Shown in pieces: positions 53,207 to 61,345 of a DNA stretch of 64,000 nucleotides. Source of the DNA: Streptomyces coeruleorubidus. Lineage in GTDB: Bacteria; Actinomycetota; Actinomycetes; Streptomycetales; Streptomycetaceae. Location of the stretch: contig NZ_CP023694.1 in the NCBI RefSeq assembly GCF_008705135.1, positions 5,809,001 through 5,873,000 of the forward strand. The letters are read 5' to 3'. The position numbers and the translations under genes are program-made. The notes beneath the pieces were generated by a model that was not told the DNA's origin, ran no database searches, and was given only the letters and a program-made list of their open reading frames with translations. Positions within the stretch are counted from its first letter, which is position 1. Every line of letters starts with the position of its first letter.

Positions 53207-54478
53207 TCAGGCGGCCGTGGCCAGTCGCCGCTGCATCCGGGCCGCCCGCGTCCCGAAGACCGTGATCGTGACGACGCCCAGGACCGCCAGCAGGCCGACC
53301 CCGACGGTCCCGGCCCAGCCGCCCGCGTGGAAGGCGATCGCACCGACCGTGCTGCCCGCGCTGGAGCCGATGTAGTACGCCGACTGGTAGAGCGCCGAGG
53401 CCTGTGCGCGGCCGGTCGTGGCCGTCTTGCTCACCGCCGAGGACGCCACCGCGTGGCCCGCGAAGAAACCCCCCGTGATGAGGACCAGGCCCAGCAGGAC
53501 CAGCGGGAGAGAGCCGGCCAGGGACAGCAGCAGACCCGCCGCCGTCGTGCCGCCGCCCGCGTACAGCGCGCCCCGGCGGCCCAGCCGGCCCACCAGGCGG
53601 CCGGCCGTCGACGCCGACACCGTACCGACGAGGTACACCAGGAAGACCGAGCCGATGATGCCCTGCGGCAGCGAGAACGGCGCCTCGGTCAGCCGGTAGC
53701 CGATGACCGTGTACACGCCGCCGAACACCGTCATGAACAGCGCGCCGATCGCGTACAGCCGGCACAGCAGCGGGTTGGACAGGTGGTCACGGACCGTCCG
53801 GGCCAGCACGCGCGGGCGCAGCGAGCCGGCCTTGAAGTTCCTCGGGGCGGGGAGCAGCAGCCGGAAGGCCACCGCACACGCCACCGCGAGCGCGCCGATC
53901 ACACCGACGGCGACCCGCCAGCCCCACTCCTGGGCGACCCAGCCGGTGATGACCCGGCCGCTCATCCCGCCGACGCTGTTGCCCGCGACGAACAGTCCGA
54001 TCGCGGTGACCAGCGCCCTGGGGCTGACCTCCTCCGCGAGATAGGCCGTCGCCGACGCGGGCAGCCCGGCCAGGGCCGCGCCCTGGAGCGCCCGCAGCAC
54101 GACCAGGACGCCCAGCGAGGGGGCGAAGGGCACCAGCAGTCCGACGGTCACCGCCACGGCCAGCGAGGCCGTCATGACCGTACGCCGTCCGAAGCGCTCC
54201 GACAGGGCGCTCATCGGCAGCACGAACAGCGCCAGCCCGCCCGTCGCGGCGGCCACCGTCCAGCTCGCGTCGCTCGCCGCCACCCCGAACTCGCCGGAGA
54301 TCAGCGGGAGCAGCGCCTGCGTGGAGTACAGCAGCGCGAAGGTCGCCACACCTGCGAGGAAGAGGGCGAGGCTCATCCGGCGGTAGCCGGGCCCGCCCGG
54401 GGACATGCGTGAGTCGGCGGCAGGGACAGAGGCATCGGCGCCCACGGTGATGGACGCCCCGGTACTGGCGGGAGACAT
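53207..54478 (-). CDS. MFS transporter (YnfM-like)
   Basis: A 423-residue major facilitator protein with twelve hydrophobic segments. LPMSALSERFGRRTVMTASL is the loop 2-3 signature and RALQGAALAGLPASATAYLAEEV is motif C-like. The first ~30 residues are hydrophilic and the start may be later (ATG codons at residues 25 and 35). ATG 54478 lies six bases after TAGGTT and may be leaderless. It is divergent from a LysR gene, which probably controls it. Substrate unknown. Confidence 0.9.
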   Translation of the reverse strand: MSPASTGASITVGADASVPAADSRMSPGGPGYRRMSLALFLAGVATFALLYSTQALLPLISGEFGVAASDASWTVAAATGGLALFVLPMSALSERFGRRTVMTASLAVAVTVGLLVPFAPSLGVLVVLRALQGAALAGLPASATAYLAEEVSPRALVTAIGLFVAGNSVGGMSGRVITGWVAQEWGWRVAVGVIGALAVACAVAFRLLLPAPRNFKAGSLRPRVLARTVRDHLSNPLLCRLYAIGALFMTVFGGVYTVIGYRLTEAPFSLPQGIIGSVFLVYLVGTVSASTAGRLVGRLGRRGALYAGGGTTAAGLLLSLAGSLPLVLLGLVLITGGFFAGHAVASSAVSKTATTGRAQASALYQSAYYIGSSAGSTVGAIAFHAGGWAGTVGVGLLAVLGVVTITVFGTRAARMQRRLATAA

Positions 54479-54541
54479 GCCTCGAACCTACGGACGCGCC
54501 CACTGATCCGTCCAATGCATGAAACCGTCATAATCGTTCCC

Positions 54542-55504
54542 ATGGCGCATCAACACAGTTCAACGGCTCGGCTGTCACCGTCCAGTGACACAGAAGACAT
54601 GGCGGAGATGTCGAAGGTGCTGGCGCCCCGCCTCGCGTACTTCGCCGGCGTCGCCCGCACCGAGCACGTCACCCGCGCCGCCCAGGAGATGAACGTCCCC
54701 CAGTCGACCCTCTCCCGGGCCATGGTCCGACTGGAGCAGGACCTCGGCGTGGACCTCTTCGCCCGCCACGGCCGCACGGTCTCCCTCACCCCGGCCGGAC
54801 GCACCTTCCTCACCTCCGTCGAGCGGGCCCTGGCCGAGGTCGAGCGCGCCGCCGAGGAGGTCCGGGCCGACGCCGACCCCGCCACCGGCAAGGTCGCCTT
54901 CGGCTTCCTGCACACCATGGGCGCCGAGACGGTCCCGGGCCTGCTCCAGGCCTTCCGCGCCGACCATCCGCGCGTCCGCTTCAGCCTCGTCCAGAACTAC
55001 GGCGAGGCCATGCTCGAACGCCTGCGCGCCGGCGATCTGGACCTGTGCCTGACGTCCCCCGTGCCCGACGCCCCCGACCTGGTCGCGCGCCGCCTCGACG
55101 AACAGAAGCTCCGCCTCGTCGTCCCCGCGGACCACTCCCTCGCGGGCCGCCGCCGCATCCGCCTCGCCGAGGCCGCGGACGAAATGTTCGTCACCCTGGA
55201 ACCCGGCTACGGCCTCCGCCGCATCACCGACGACCTCTGCCAGGAGGCCGGCTTCAAGCCCCGCGTCGCCTTCGAGGGCGAGGAGGCGGAAACCCTGCGG
55301 GGCCTGGTGGCAGCGGGCCTCGGAGTGGCCCTCCTGCCCCCGCCGGCCGTCCCGCGTCCGGGGGTGGTGGAACTGACGGTTACGGCCCCCCGGGCGGCCC
55401 GCGAAATCGGCGTGGCTTGGCTGGAAGGCCACCCGGACACGCCCCCGGTAGCAGCCTTCAAGAAGTTCCTGCTCTCCAGAAGGGGCAGCTTGTTGCCAAC
55501 CTAG
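54542..55504 (+). CDS. LysR family transcriptional regulator
   Basis: A ~320-residue LysR protein. The winged helix is in LAYFAGVARTEHVTRAAQEMNVPQSTLSRAMVRLEQDLGVDLF, and the effector domain follows from GKVAFGFLHTMG. The start is uncertain: ATG 54542 sits seven bases after a -10-like CATAAT, whereas ATG 54599 or 54608 would put the helix-turn-helix at the usual distance from the N-terminus. Upstream ATGCAT (54516-54521) is a candidate centre of the LysR binding site shared with the divergent MFS gene. The stop overlaps a dispersed repeat. Confidence 0.9.
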   Translation: MAHQHSSTARLSPSSDTEDMAEMSKVLAPRLAYFAGVARTEHVTRAAQEMNVPQSTLSRAMVRLEQDLGVDLFARHGRTVSLTPAGRTFLTSVERALAEVERAAEEVRADADPATGKVAFGFLHTMGAETVPGLLQAFRADHPRVRFSLVQNYGEAMLERLRAGDLDLCLTSPVPDAPDLVARRLDEQKLRLVVPADHSLAGRRRIRLAEAADEMFVTLEPGYGLRRITDDLCQEAGFKPRVAFEGEEAETLRGLVAAGLGVALLPPPAVPRPGVVELTVTAPRAAREIGVAWLEGHPDTPPVAAFKKFLLSRRGSLLPT

Positions 55505-55545
55505 GGGCGCGGGGAACTGCGCGACAAGCCACGGCGGACCCGCAC
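55503..55545 (+). repeat. Dispersed Streptomyces repeat, copy 2
   Basis: Begins within the LysR stop codon with AGGGGCGCGGGG then AACTGCGCG, identical over 21 bases to the copy at 7029-7009 on the other strand, with similarity continuing 22 more bases. Confidence 0.75.
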
Positions 55546-55573
55546 AGGCCAATGGACAACCACCCCCGCGGCG

Positions 55574-56332
55574 CTACCGCCTCGAAGGACTGAACCCCGC
55601 AGCCAACGGCATCCGCAACCCCAACGGCGGCGGCGCGGCGAAAGCGTCCCGCACGGGCCGGGACACGGCCCGCCCGAACAAGGCCCCCATCACGAAGTCC
55701 TCGGCCAGCGCGAGAACTTCATCCCGGTACTGACTCAACCCGTGCCCGTCCGCGTGCACTTCGAACCGGCACACATCCCGATTCGCCTTCTTCGCCCGCG
55801 CCGCCAGCCGGAACGACAACTCGGGATCGGTCCGCCCGTCGTTCGTGCCGTGCACGATCAGCACCTGCCGTCCCACCAGCTGTTTCACCGGTTCGGGTGG
55901 CGCGGCCACATCCTCCTCCGGCAGCCAGGGGGCGAGTGCCAGCACGGAGTTGACGGCCTCGTGCCCACCCGCCCGCAACCCGGCCCGGCCGCCCATCCCG
56001 ATGCCGGCGAGGCAGACGGGAACGTCTCCGTAACGCCGTACGACCTCGTCGGCGGCCCAGGCCGCGTCGGTCGCGAGGTTGGCCTCGCTGCCGTTCCAGC
56101 CGCGGTAGCGGTAGTGCACGACGTGGGTGACGAGACCCTCGTCCCGGCCCGCGCGGGCCAGGCGGCGCCCGAGGGCGCGTACGGAGGCGGTCGCCACCAT
56201 GGGGGACGGCCTGCGGCCGGAGACCTCGTCGCCGCCGGGGAGCAGCAGCACCACGCCGCTCACCGCCGACGGCTCCGGACCGAATGTCCTGCCCAGCCGG
56301 GCCCTGCGAACCGGCGTCGGTTGGTGTGCCAT
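55574..56332 (-). CDS. Alpha/beta hydrolase-fold protein, nucleophile apparently replaced
   Basis: A 252-residue protein of the dienelactone-hydrolase-like fold. VVLLLPGGDEVSGRRP gives the oxyanion region and THVVHYRYRGWNG follows. VCLAGIGMGGRAGLRAG is the nucleophile elbow, VLIVHGTNDGRTDP the acid and VHADGHGLSQY the histidine. The elbow reads G-I-G-M-G, where G-x-S-x-G is expected, so the serine is missing. It may be a non-catalytic relative. ATG 56332 lacks a clear ribosome site. It is divergent from add. Confidence 0.75.
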   Translation of the reverse strand: MAHQPTPVRRARLGRTFGPEPSAVSGVVLLLPGGDEVSGRRPSPMVATASVRALGRRLARAGRDEGLVTHVVHYRYRGWNGSEANLATDAAWAADEVVRRYGDVPVCLAGIGMGGRAGLRAGGHEAVNSVLALAPWLPEEDVAAPPEPVKQLVGRQVLIVHGTNDGRTDPELSFRLAARAKKANRDVCRFEVHADGHGLSQYRDEVLALAEDFVMGALFGRAVSRPVRDAFAAPPPLGLRMPLAAGFSPSRR

Positions 56333-56427
56333 GGCAGAACAGTGTCAGAAGCGCGGGTGTACTCGACCCGTCCTTGGGGTCACCGTTACGTATCGACGGA
56401 AACGTAAAGGACACGAGGACGCGCGAT

Positions 56428-56439
56428 CTACGCGCGTAG
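56428..56439. promoter_or_regulatory. Nucleoside box 4 (CTACGCGCGTAG) upstream of add
   Basis: A perfect 12-base palindrome ending 16 bases before the add start. TAGAGT (56444-56449) is the likely -10, so a bound repressor would block polymerase between the -35 and -10 regions. Confidence 0.7.
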
Positions 56440-56455
56440 GAGTTAGAGTGCGGAA

Positions 56456-57613
56456 ATGACGAGCCAGACCACCGCGAACACCCCGACACCGGACCAGATC
56501 CACCGGGCGCCCAAGGTTCTGCTGCACGACCACCTAGACGGCGGCCTGCGTCCCGCCACGATCGTCGAACTCGCCCACGCGACGGGCTACTCCCAGCTCC
56601 CCGAGACCGACCCGGAGAAGCTCGGCGTCTGGTTCCGCGAGGCCGCCGACTCCGGTTCCCTGGAACGGTACCTGGAGACCTTCTCCCACACCGTCGGCGT
56701 CATGCAGACCCGCGACGCCCTGGTCCGGGTCGCCGCCGAGTGCGCCGAGGACCTCGCCGAGGACGGCGTCGTGTACGCCGAGGTGCGCTACGCCCCCGAG
56801 CAGCACCTGGAGGGAGGTCTGAGCCTCGAAGAGGTCGTCGAGGCCGTCAACGAGGGCTTCCGGGAAGGCGAGCGCCGGGCCCGGGAGAGGGGCCTGCGCA
56901 TCCGCGTCGGCGCCCTGCTCACCGCCATGCGGCACGCCGCCCGCGCCCTGGAGATCGCGGAACTCGCCAACCGCTACCGCGACCTGGGTGTCGTCGGCTT
57001 CGACATCGCCGGTGCCGAGGCCGGCTACCCGCCCACCCGGCACCTGGACGCCTTCGAGTACCTCAAGCGCGAGAACAACCACTTCACCATCCACGCCGGC
57101 GAGGCCTTCGGGCTGCCCTCCATCTGGCAGGCCCTCCAGTGGTGCGGCGCCGACCGGCTCGGGCACGGTGTGCGGATCATCGACGACATCCAGGTCCACG
57201 AGGACGGCAGCGTCGAACTCGGGCGGCTCGCCTCGTACGTCCGGGACAAGCGCATCCCCCTGGAGCTGTGCCCGAGCTCCAACCTCCAGACCGGGGCGGC
57301 GGCCTCGTACGCCGAGCACCCCATCGGGCTGCTGCGCCGGCTGCACTTCCGGGCCACGGTGAACACCGACAACCGCCTCATGTCCCACACCAGCATGAGC
57401 CGGGAATTCGAGCACCTTGTCGAGGCGTTCGGTTACACGCTCGACGACATGCAGTGGTTCTCAGTCAATGCGATGAAATCAGCGTTCATTCCTTTCGATG
57501 AACGGCTGGCCATGATCAATGACGTGATCAAGCCCGGATATGCCGAGCTGAAGTCCGAATGGCTGTTCCGGCAGACCGCTTCCACCAGCGGTTTTGTGAC
57601 TCCGGAGGGCTGA
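56456..57613 (+). CDS. add: Adenosine deaminase
   Basis: A 385-residue zinc enzyme turning adenosine into inosine. Metal and catalytic motifs are present: LLHDHLDGGLRP (two zinc histidines), FTIHAGEAFG (third histidine and catalytic Glu), DRLGHGVRI and TVNTDNRLMS. The last contains the catalytic aspartate but has Asn where many family members have a second Asp. The -10-like TAGAGT ends six bases before the ATG with no Shine-Dalgarno sequence, so the mRNA is probably leaderless. It is probably co-regulated with the nucleoside transporter through box 4. A terminator follows. Confidence 0.95.
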   Translation: MTSQTTANTPTPDQIHRAPKVLLHDHLDGGLRPATIVELAHATGYSQLPETDPEKLGVWFREAADSGSLERYLETFSHTVGVMQTRDALVRVAAECAEDLAEDGVVYAEVRYAPEQHLEGGLSLEEVVEAVNEGFREGERRARERGLRIRVGALLTAMRHAARALEIAELANRYRDLGVVGFDIAGAEAGYPPTRHLDAFEYLKRENNHFTIHAGEAFGLPSIWQALQWCGADRLGHGVRIIDDIQVHEDGSVELGRLASYVRDKRIPLELCPSSNLQTGAAASYAEHPIGLLRRLHFRATVNTDNRLMSHTSMSREFEHLVEAFGYTLDDMQWFSVNAMKSAFIPFDERLAMINDVIKPGYAELKSEWLFRQTASTSGFVTPEG

Positions 57614-57637
57614 CCCGGGAGTAATCGGCACACAGGG

Positions 57638-57669
57638 AATGCGGACGGTGTTCACAGGCCGTCCGCATT
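57638..57669 (+). terminator. Hairpin after add
   Basis: AATGCGGACGG and CCGTCCGCATT form a perfect 11-base-pair stem with a ten-base loop, followed by a short T-rich stretch. Confidence 0.8.
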
Positions 57670-57753
57670 TCGATGTTTGCGGGGGGTGGTGCCGCGTGAT
57701 TACGGTCGCCGCACCGCTCAAACACCCCGTCACCATTGCGAGGACGCATTTTC

Positions 57754-58080
57754 ATGAAGCAGTCTGCTGCCAAGTCCCTCGGTGTCGCCGCTCTCGGTGC
57801 CGCCTTCGCCGCCACCGGTGCGGGCGCCGCCAGCGCCGCCCCGGCCGTCCCGGACACCGCCCAGGCGCTGGAGACCGTCACCCGGGCGCTCCCGGCGGAG
57901 CAGCTCTCCCAGACGCTGCCGGCGGGCTCGGCGGAGGCGGTGGGCCAGGGGCAGACCTTGGCCGGTACCGGTCTCGCCGCCGCCCAGCCGGCAGCCGGGC
58001 AGCTGCTCGCCCAGGGCCCTGCCGGCCCGGCCGCCGGGCTGCTCGGCGGGCTCCCGGTGAACGGCGTTCCGGTCGCCTGA
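57754..58080 (+). CDS. Small secreted Ala/Gly-rich protein
   Basis: A 108-residue protein with a signal peptide (MKQSAAKSLGVAALGAAFAATGAGAASA, cleavage after the second ASA-like site) and a mature chain of about 80 residues rich in Ala, Gln, Leu and Pro, with no cysteines. GAGGAC precedes the ATG. I recognise no domain; small exported proteins of this style are common in Streptomyces and often unnamed. It is transcribed alone between two hairpins. Confidence 0.75.
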   Translation: MKQSAAKSLGVAALGAAFAATGAGAASAAPAVPDTAQALETVTRALPAEQLSQTLPAGSAEAVGQGQTLAGTGLAAAQPAAGQLLAQGPAGPAAGLLGGLPVNGVPVA

Positions 58081-58103
58081 CCCTCCCGCCCGGGCGGAAC
58101 ACA

Positions 58104-58148
58104 CGCCGATGGGGCGCACCCCTGGAACCAGGGTGCGCCCCATCGGCG
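58104..58148. terminator. Very strong bidirectional hairpin
   Basis: The two arms (58104-58121 and 58131-58148) are perfectly complementary over 18 base pairs, and the inner CTGG/CCAG can pair further. It separates the secreted-protein gene from the convergent pspC-like gene. Confidence 0.9.
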
Positions 58149-58164
58149 TTCTCGCGGACGGTCG

Positions 58165-58377
58165 TTACCAGGCTGCCTGTGCCTTGCTCTGCACCTTGTT
58201 CTCCGAGGGCAGCAGGATCCACAGCGCGATGTACAGCAGGAACTGCGGGCCGGGCAGCAGGCACGAGACCAGGAAGATCACCCGCATCGTCGTCGTGGAG
58301 GTGCCGAAGCGCCGGGCCAGTGCGGCGCACACTCCGCCGATCATGCGGCCGTGGGTGGGGCGGGCGAGGCGGGACAT
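58165..58377 (-). CDS. PspC domain protein
   Basis: A 70-residue membrane protein that is little more than one PspC domain: MIGGVCAALARRFGTSTTTMRVIFLVSCLLPG followed by FLLYIALWILLPSE. PspC proteins take part in envelope stress signalling or toxin-like control. The start at 58377 has AAGGAG six bases upstream; a frame extending to 58434 has no site and was not used. Confidence 0.88.
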   Translation of the reverse strand: MSRLARPTHGRMIGGVCAALARRFGTSTTTMRVIFLVSCLLPGPQFLLYIALWILLPSENKVQSKAQAAW

Positions 58378-58440
58378 GTGCGTCTCCTTCAGCGTCGGGG
58401 CGTGAGGCCTCTCGTCCGAGTACCCCATCTGCACTCCACG

Positions 58441-59025
58441 CTACGGAGATGAAGGGGGCAAAGCGTCGCTCCACGGGGCGATCCCGACCCTGGGAATCGT
58501 CGGGGTCCGACCCTGAGCCGGCTCCTCCGGGGGAAGGGGCGCACCGGTCAGGCGCACGAGGGTGCGGCGGCGCAGCCAGGAGCGGCCGGCCGGGACGAGC
58601 GCGAGATGCGCCAGGGCCACGCCCGCGGTGTTCAGGAAGAGCGAGTCGACGTCGACGACCTGGCCCGGAACGCCGGTCTGGAGCAGTTCGATACCGAGCG
58701 ACAGCAGGGCGCCGGCCGTGACGGTGCGCAGCAGGGACGCCAGCGGCGAGACGACCAGTCTCCCGCTCACCATCGGCAGCAGCACGCCCAGCGGGGCGAG
58801 CAGGGCCAGCCCCTCGCAGATCCGCCGGGTCGCCTCGGGCCAGCCCAGGGCGAGATCGGCGCGGATTCCGTCGAACGGCCGCAGATTGGCGGGCATCACC
58901 CAGGGCACGTTCAGCGGCCGCAGCGTGAACCAGGCGACGAACGCGAGGTGTGCGACGAGGAGGACACCTCCTGTCACACGGATGCGGAACTCGGCGCTGC
59001 CGCCGATGGAGCCTTGACGCTGCAC
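58441..59025 (-). CDS. VanZ family membrane protein
   Basis: A 194-residue protein with four hydrophobic segments and the VanZ-type pattern VAWFTLRPLNVPW ... NLRPFDGI ... ICEGLALLAPLGVLLPMV ... SLGIELLQTGVPGQVVDVDSLFLNTAGVALAHL. VanZ relatives have been linked to teicoplanin resistance, but the biochemical role is unclear. GTG 59025 follows AGGGGGG. It lies 64 bases upstream of the pspC-like gene on the same strand and could be cotranscribed with it. Confidence 0.85.
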   Translation of the reverse strand: MQRQGSIGGSAEFRIRVTGGVLLVAHLAFVAWFTLRPLNVPWVMPANLRPFDGIRADLALGWPEATRRICEGLALLAPLGVLLPMVSGRLVVSPLASLLRTVTAGALLSLGIELLQTGVPGQVVDVDSLFLNTAGVALAHLALVPAGRSWLRRRTLVRLTGAPLPPEEPAQGRTPTIPRVGIAPWSDALPPSSP

Positions 59026-59120
59026 GCCCCCCTAGACGCGGCCTCCGGCAGGATCGGTTCCGGGATGCCCCCCGATACGCCTGTGAGGCATGCGCCACAG
59101 CCCGGCGGAACCCGGCCCGC

Positions 59121-59738
59121 TCACTCCCGGGGCACGTCCTTGGACGGTGGTTCCTTGCTGCCCGGGCGGGCCCGGACCTCGTCGGTGCACTCCCAGCGGC
59201 GCGGGGGCTCGGCGCCGGGGCCGCCCAGGACCACGGAGCCGTCGCCCTCGGCGGCCGCCGAGTCGGAGAAGGTGCAGACGATCTGGGCGAGGGCGTACGA
59301 GGTGAGGCTGTCCGGCGTCGTGCTCAGCCGCAGCGTGTCCTCCGGGTCGCCGGGCCGCGGCCCGCTCACCTTGATGCCGCCGCGTACGTCCGTGCTGTAG
59401 CCGGCCTCCTTCTCGGCGGGCGACGGCGGCGCCGCGAGCTGGTCGAGCAGGCCCTGCGCCACCAGCATGCGCCGCTCGGAGTCGGCCGCGCCGTCCGGGA
59501 CCCGTACGGTCCGGTCGACGGTCACCAGCGACGACCCGCACAGCAGGAACACCTGGACCGGCAGCCCCCGGGCGGCCTGCGTCGACACGTCCGGCTCGGC
59601 GAGCGAACACCGCACCCGCGACGGCGCGGGCCCGAAGTTCGTCGGCACCTCCGTGGCCCGGATCCCGCAGCCGGCGAGCAGCAGGGCGAGCACCGACACG
59701 GCACCGATCCGAGCCCTGGACACGAGACGTGTGGTCAT
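59121..59738 (-). CDS. Lipoprotein encoded downstream of AfsQ2
   Basis: A 205-residue predicted lipoprotein (signal IGAVSVLALLLAGC). The mature part has LPVQVFLLCGSSLVTVDRTVRVPDG and MLVAQGLLDQLAAPPSPAEKEAGYST, reminiscent of the GerMN-like fold seen in some sensor-associated lipoproteins. The similarity is weak. Three later cysteines could form a disulfide. Its ATG overlaps the afsQ2 stop (TGATG), so it is made together with the kinase and may modulate its sensing. That role is inference. Confidence 0.8.
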   Translation of the reverse strand: MTTRLVSRARIGAVSVLALLLAGCGIRATEVPTNFGPAPSRVRCSLAEPDVSTQAARGLPVQVFLLCGSSLVTVDRTVRVPDGAADSERRMLVAQGLLDQLAAPPSPAEKEAGYSTDVRGGIKVSGPRPGDPEDTLRLSTTPDSLTSYALAQIVCTFSDSAAAEGDGSVVLGGPGAEPPRRWECTDEVRARPGSKEPPSKDVPRE

Positions 59739-61345
59739 CAGGCGTCCTCCTTCGAGTCCTCGCCCCGGTCCTGGCCGGTGTCGTCCCCGTGCTCCGGCTC
59801 GCCCTCGGCGGGCTGTTCCCCCGGCGCGTACGTGTGGCGCGGGAGCCGCAGGGTGAACACCGCGCCCGAGTCGGGCGAGTTGGCCGCGGTGATCTCGCCG
59901 CCGTGGATGTGGGCGTTCTCCAGGGCGATGGATAGGCCCAGGCCACTGCCCTCGGAGCGCGGCCGGGACGCGCTGGCCTTGAAGAAACGGTCGAAGACGT
60001 GCGGCAGGACGTCCTCGGGGATGCCGGGCCCGTGGTCCTGCACCTCGATGACGAGCGAGTCGTCCTCCACCCGGACGGACACCCGCACCGGGGAGCCGCC
60101 GTGCTTGAGCGCGTTGCCGATGAGGTTGGCCAGGATGACGTCCAGGCGGCGCGGGTCCAGCCGGGCGTGGATGCCGCGCTCGGCGTCCAGCTCGACCGCG
60201 TCCAGCCAGGCGCGGGCGTCGATGCAGGCGGTGATCTGGTCGGCGATGTCGACGTCGTCCAGGACGAGCCGGGCCGTGCCCGCGTCGAAGCGGGTGACCT
60301 CCATCAGGTTCTCGACCAGGTCGTTCAGCCGCCGCGTCTCGCTGACCACCAGCCGCACGGCGGGCTCGATCATCGGGTCCATGCTCCCGGTCTCCGCTTC
60401 CAGCTCCTCCTCCAGCACCTCCGTCACGGCGGTGATGGCGGTGAGCGGCGTGCGCAGCTCATGGCTCATGTCGGCCACGAACCGCCGGGACGCCTCGTCC
60501 CGCGCGGCCATGTCGGCGACCCGCTTCTCCAGCGCCTCGGCCGCCTTGTTGAACGTCCGTGACAGGTCGGCGAGTTCGTCGGTCCCGGACACCCGGAGCC
60601 GGGTGTCCAGCTTGCCCTCGCCGAGCCGCCGCGCGGCCGTCCCGAGCCGCTGCACCGGCTTCAGCACGGTCGTCGCGGCGGCCTGCGCGAGGAGCGCCGA
60701 GCCGATCAGCGCGAGCCCCGTGGCGATCCCCAGCGACCAGGCCAGCGAGTTGAGGTCCTTCGCCTCCGGCTCCAGCGACTTCAGCATGTAACCGGTCGGA
60801 CCGCCGCCGATCACCCGCGTCCCGGCCACGAGGTACGGCGTGTCGTGGTCGACGACCCGCTGCCAGTACAGGTGGTGCGGGTGCTTGACCTCCCCGTCGA
60901 CCTTCTGCGTCTTGTTCACCGCCGTGCGCAGCGAGACGGGCACGTCCCGCAGCGAGAAGCCGCTCAGCCCGCCGGAGCTGCCGTAGACGGTCCTGCCGTC
61001 GGCGTTGCTCGCGACCAGCAGCACGCTGAAGCGCTGGTCGCTGCCCGCCATCTGGCCCGCGGTGTGCTGGAGCTCGTCCTGCGTCGGACGCTCGGGCAGC
61101 GCGCCCGCCCGGTTCTGCATCTCCTGCTCGAAGTCGCGCAGCACGGCGTCCTGAGTGCGGGTGAGCACGGCCTCGCGGTTGAGCCAGTACGCGATGCCGG
61201 ACGCGGACACGGCGGCCGTCAGCGCCACCAGGCCGAAGACGACGACCAGCCTCAGCCGCAGGCTGGTGAAGCGCAGCCGCGACAGAACTCCCTTGCGCGC
61301 CGCGGTCCAGCCGCGGTCCCCCCCTTGGTGGTGCCGCTGTGTCAC
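59738..61345 (-). CDS. afsQ2: Sensor histidine kinase AfsQ2
   Basis: A 535-residue membrane kinase. TM1 is in LRLVVVFGLVALTAAVSASGIAYWL. A ~120-residue extracellular sensor part follows, then TM2 (LGIATGLALIGSALLAQAAATTVL) and a HAMP domain with RLGTAARRLGEGKL. The HisKA domain has phospho-acceptor MSHELRTPLTAIT. The ATPase domain has the N box (NLIGNALKHGG) and G box (VQDHGPGIPEDVLPHVFDRFF). Length and neighbours match S. coelicolor AfsQ2, which with AfsQ1 affects antibiotic production and responds to nitrogen/glutamate conditions. GTG 61345 overlaps the afsQ1 stop. Confidence 0.95.
   Translation of the reverse strand: MTQRHHQGGDRGWTAARKGVLSRLRFTSLRLRLVVVFGLVALTAAVSASGIAYWLNREAVLTRTQDAVLRDFEQEMQNRAGALPERPTQDELQHTAGQMAGSDQRFSVLLVASNADGRTVYGSSGGLSGFSLRDVPVSLRTAVNKTQKVDGEVKHPHHLYWQRVVDHDTPYLVAGTRVIGGGPTGYMLKSLEPEAKDLNSLAWSLGIATGLALIGSALLAQAAATTVLKPVQRLGTAARRLGEGKLDTRLRVSGTDELADLSRTFNKAAEALEKRVADMAARDEASRRFVADMSHELRTPLTAITAVTEVLEEELEAETGSMDPMIEPAVRLVVSETRRLNDLVENLMEVTRFDAGTARLVLDDVDIADQITACIDARAWLDAVELDAERGIHARLDPRRLDVILANLIGNALKHGGSPVRVSVRVEDDSLVIEVQDHGPGIPEDVLPHVFDRFFKASASRPRSEGSGLGLSIALENAHIHGGEITAANSPDSGAVFTLRLPRHTYAPGEQPAEGEPEHGDDTGQDRGEDSKEDA

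Noticed and set aside
57357..57380. A CACCGACAA (TTGTCGGTG) damage-promoter-like match inside add
   Set aside because: It lies in coding sequence, and no TANNNT follows at the required eight-base spacing.
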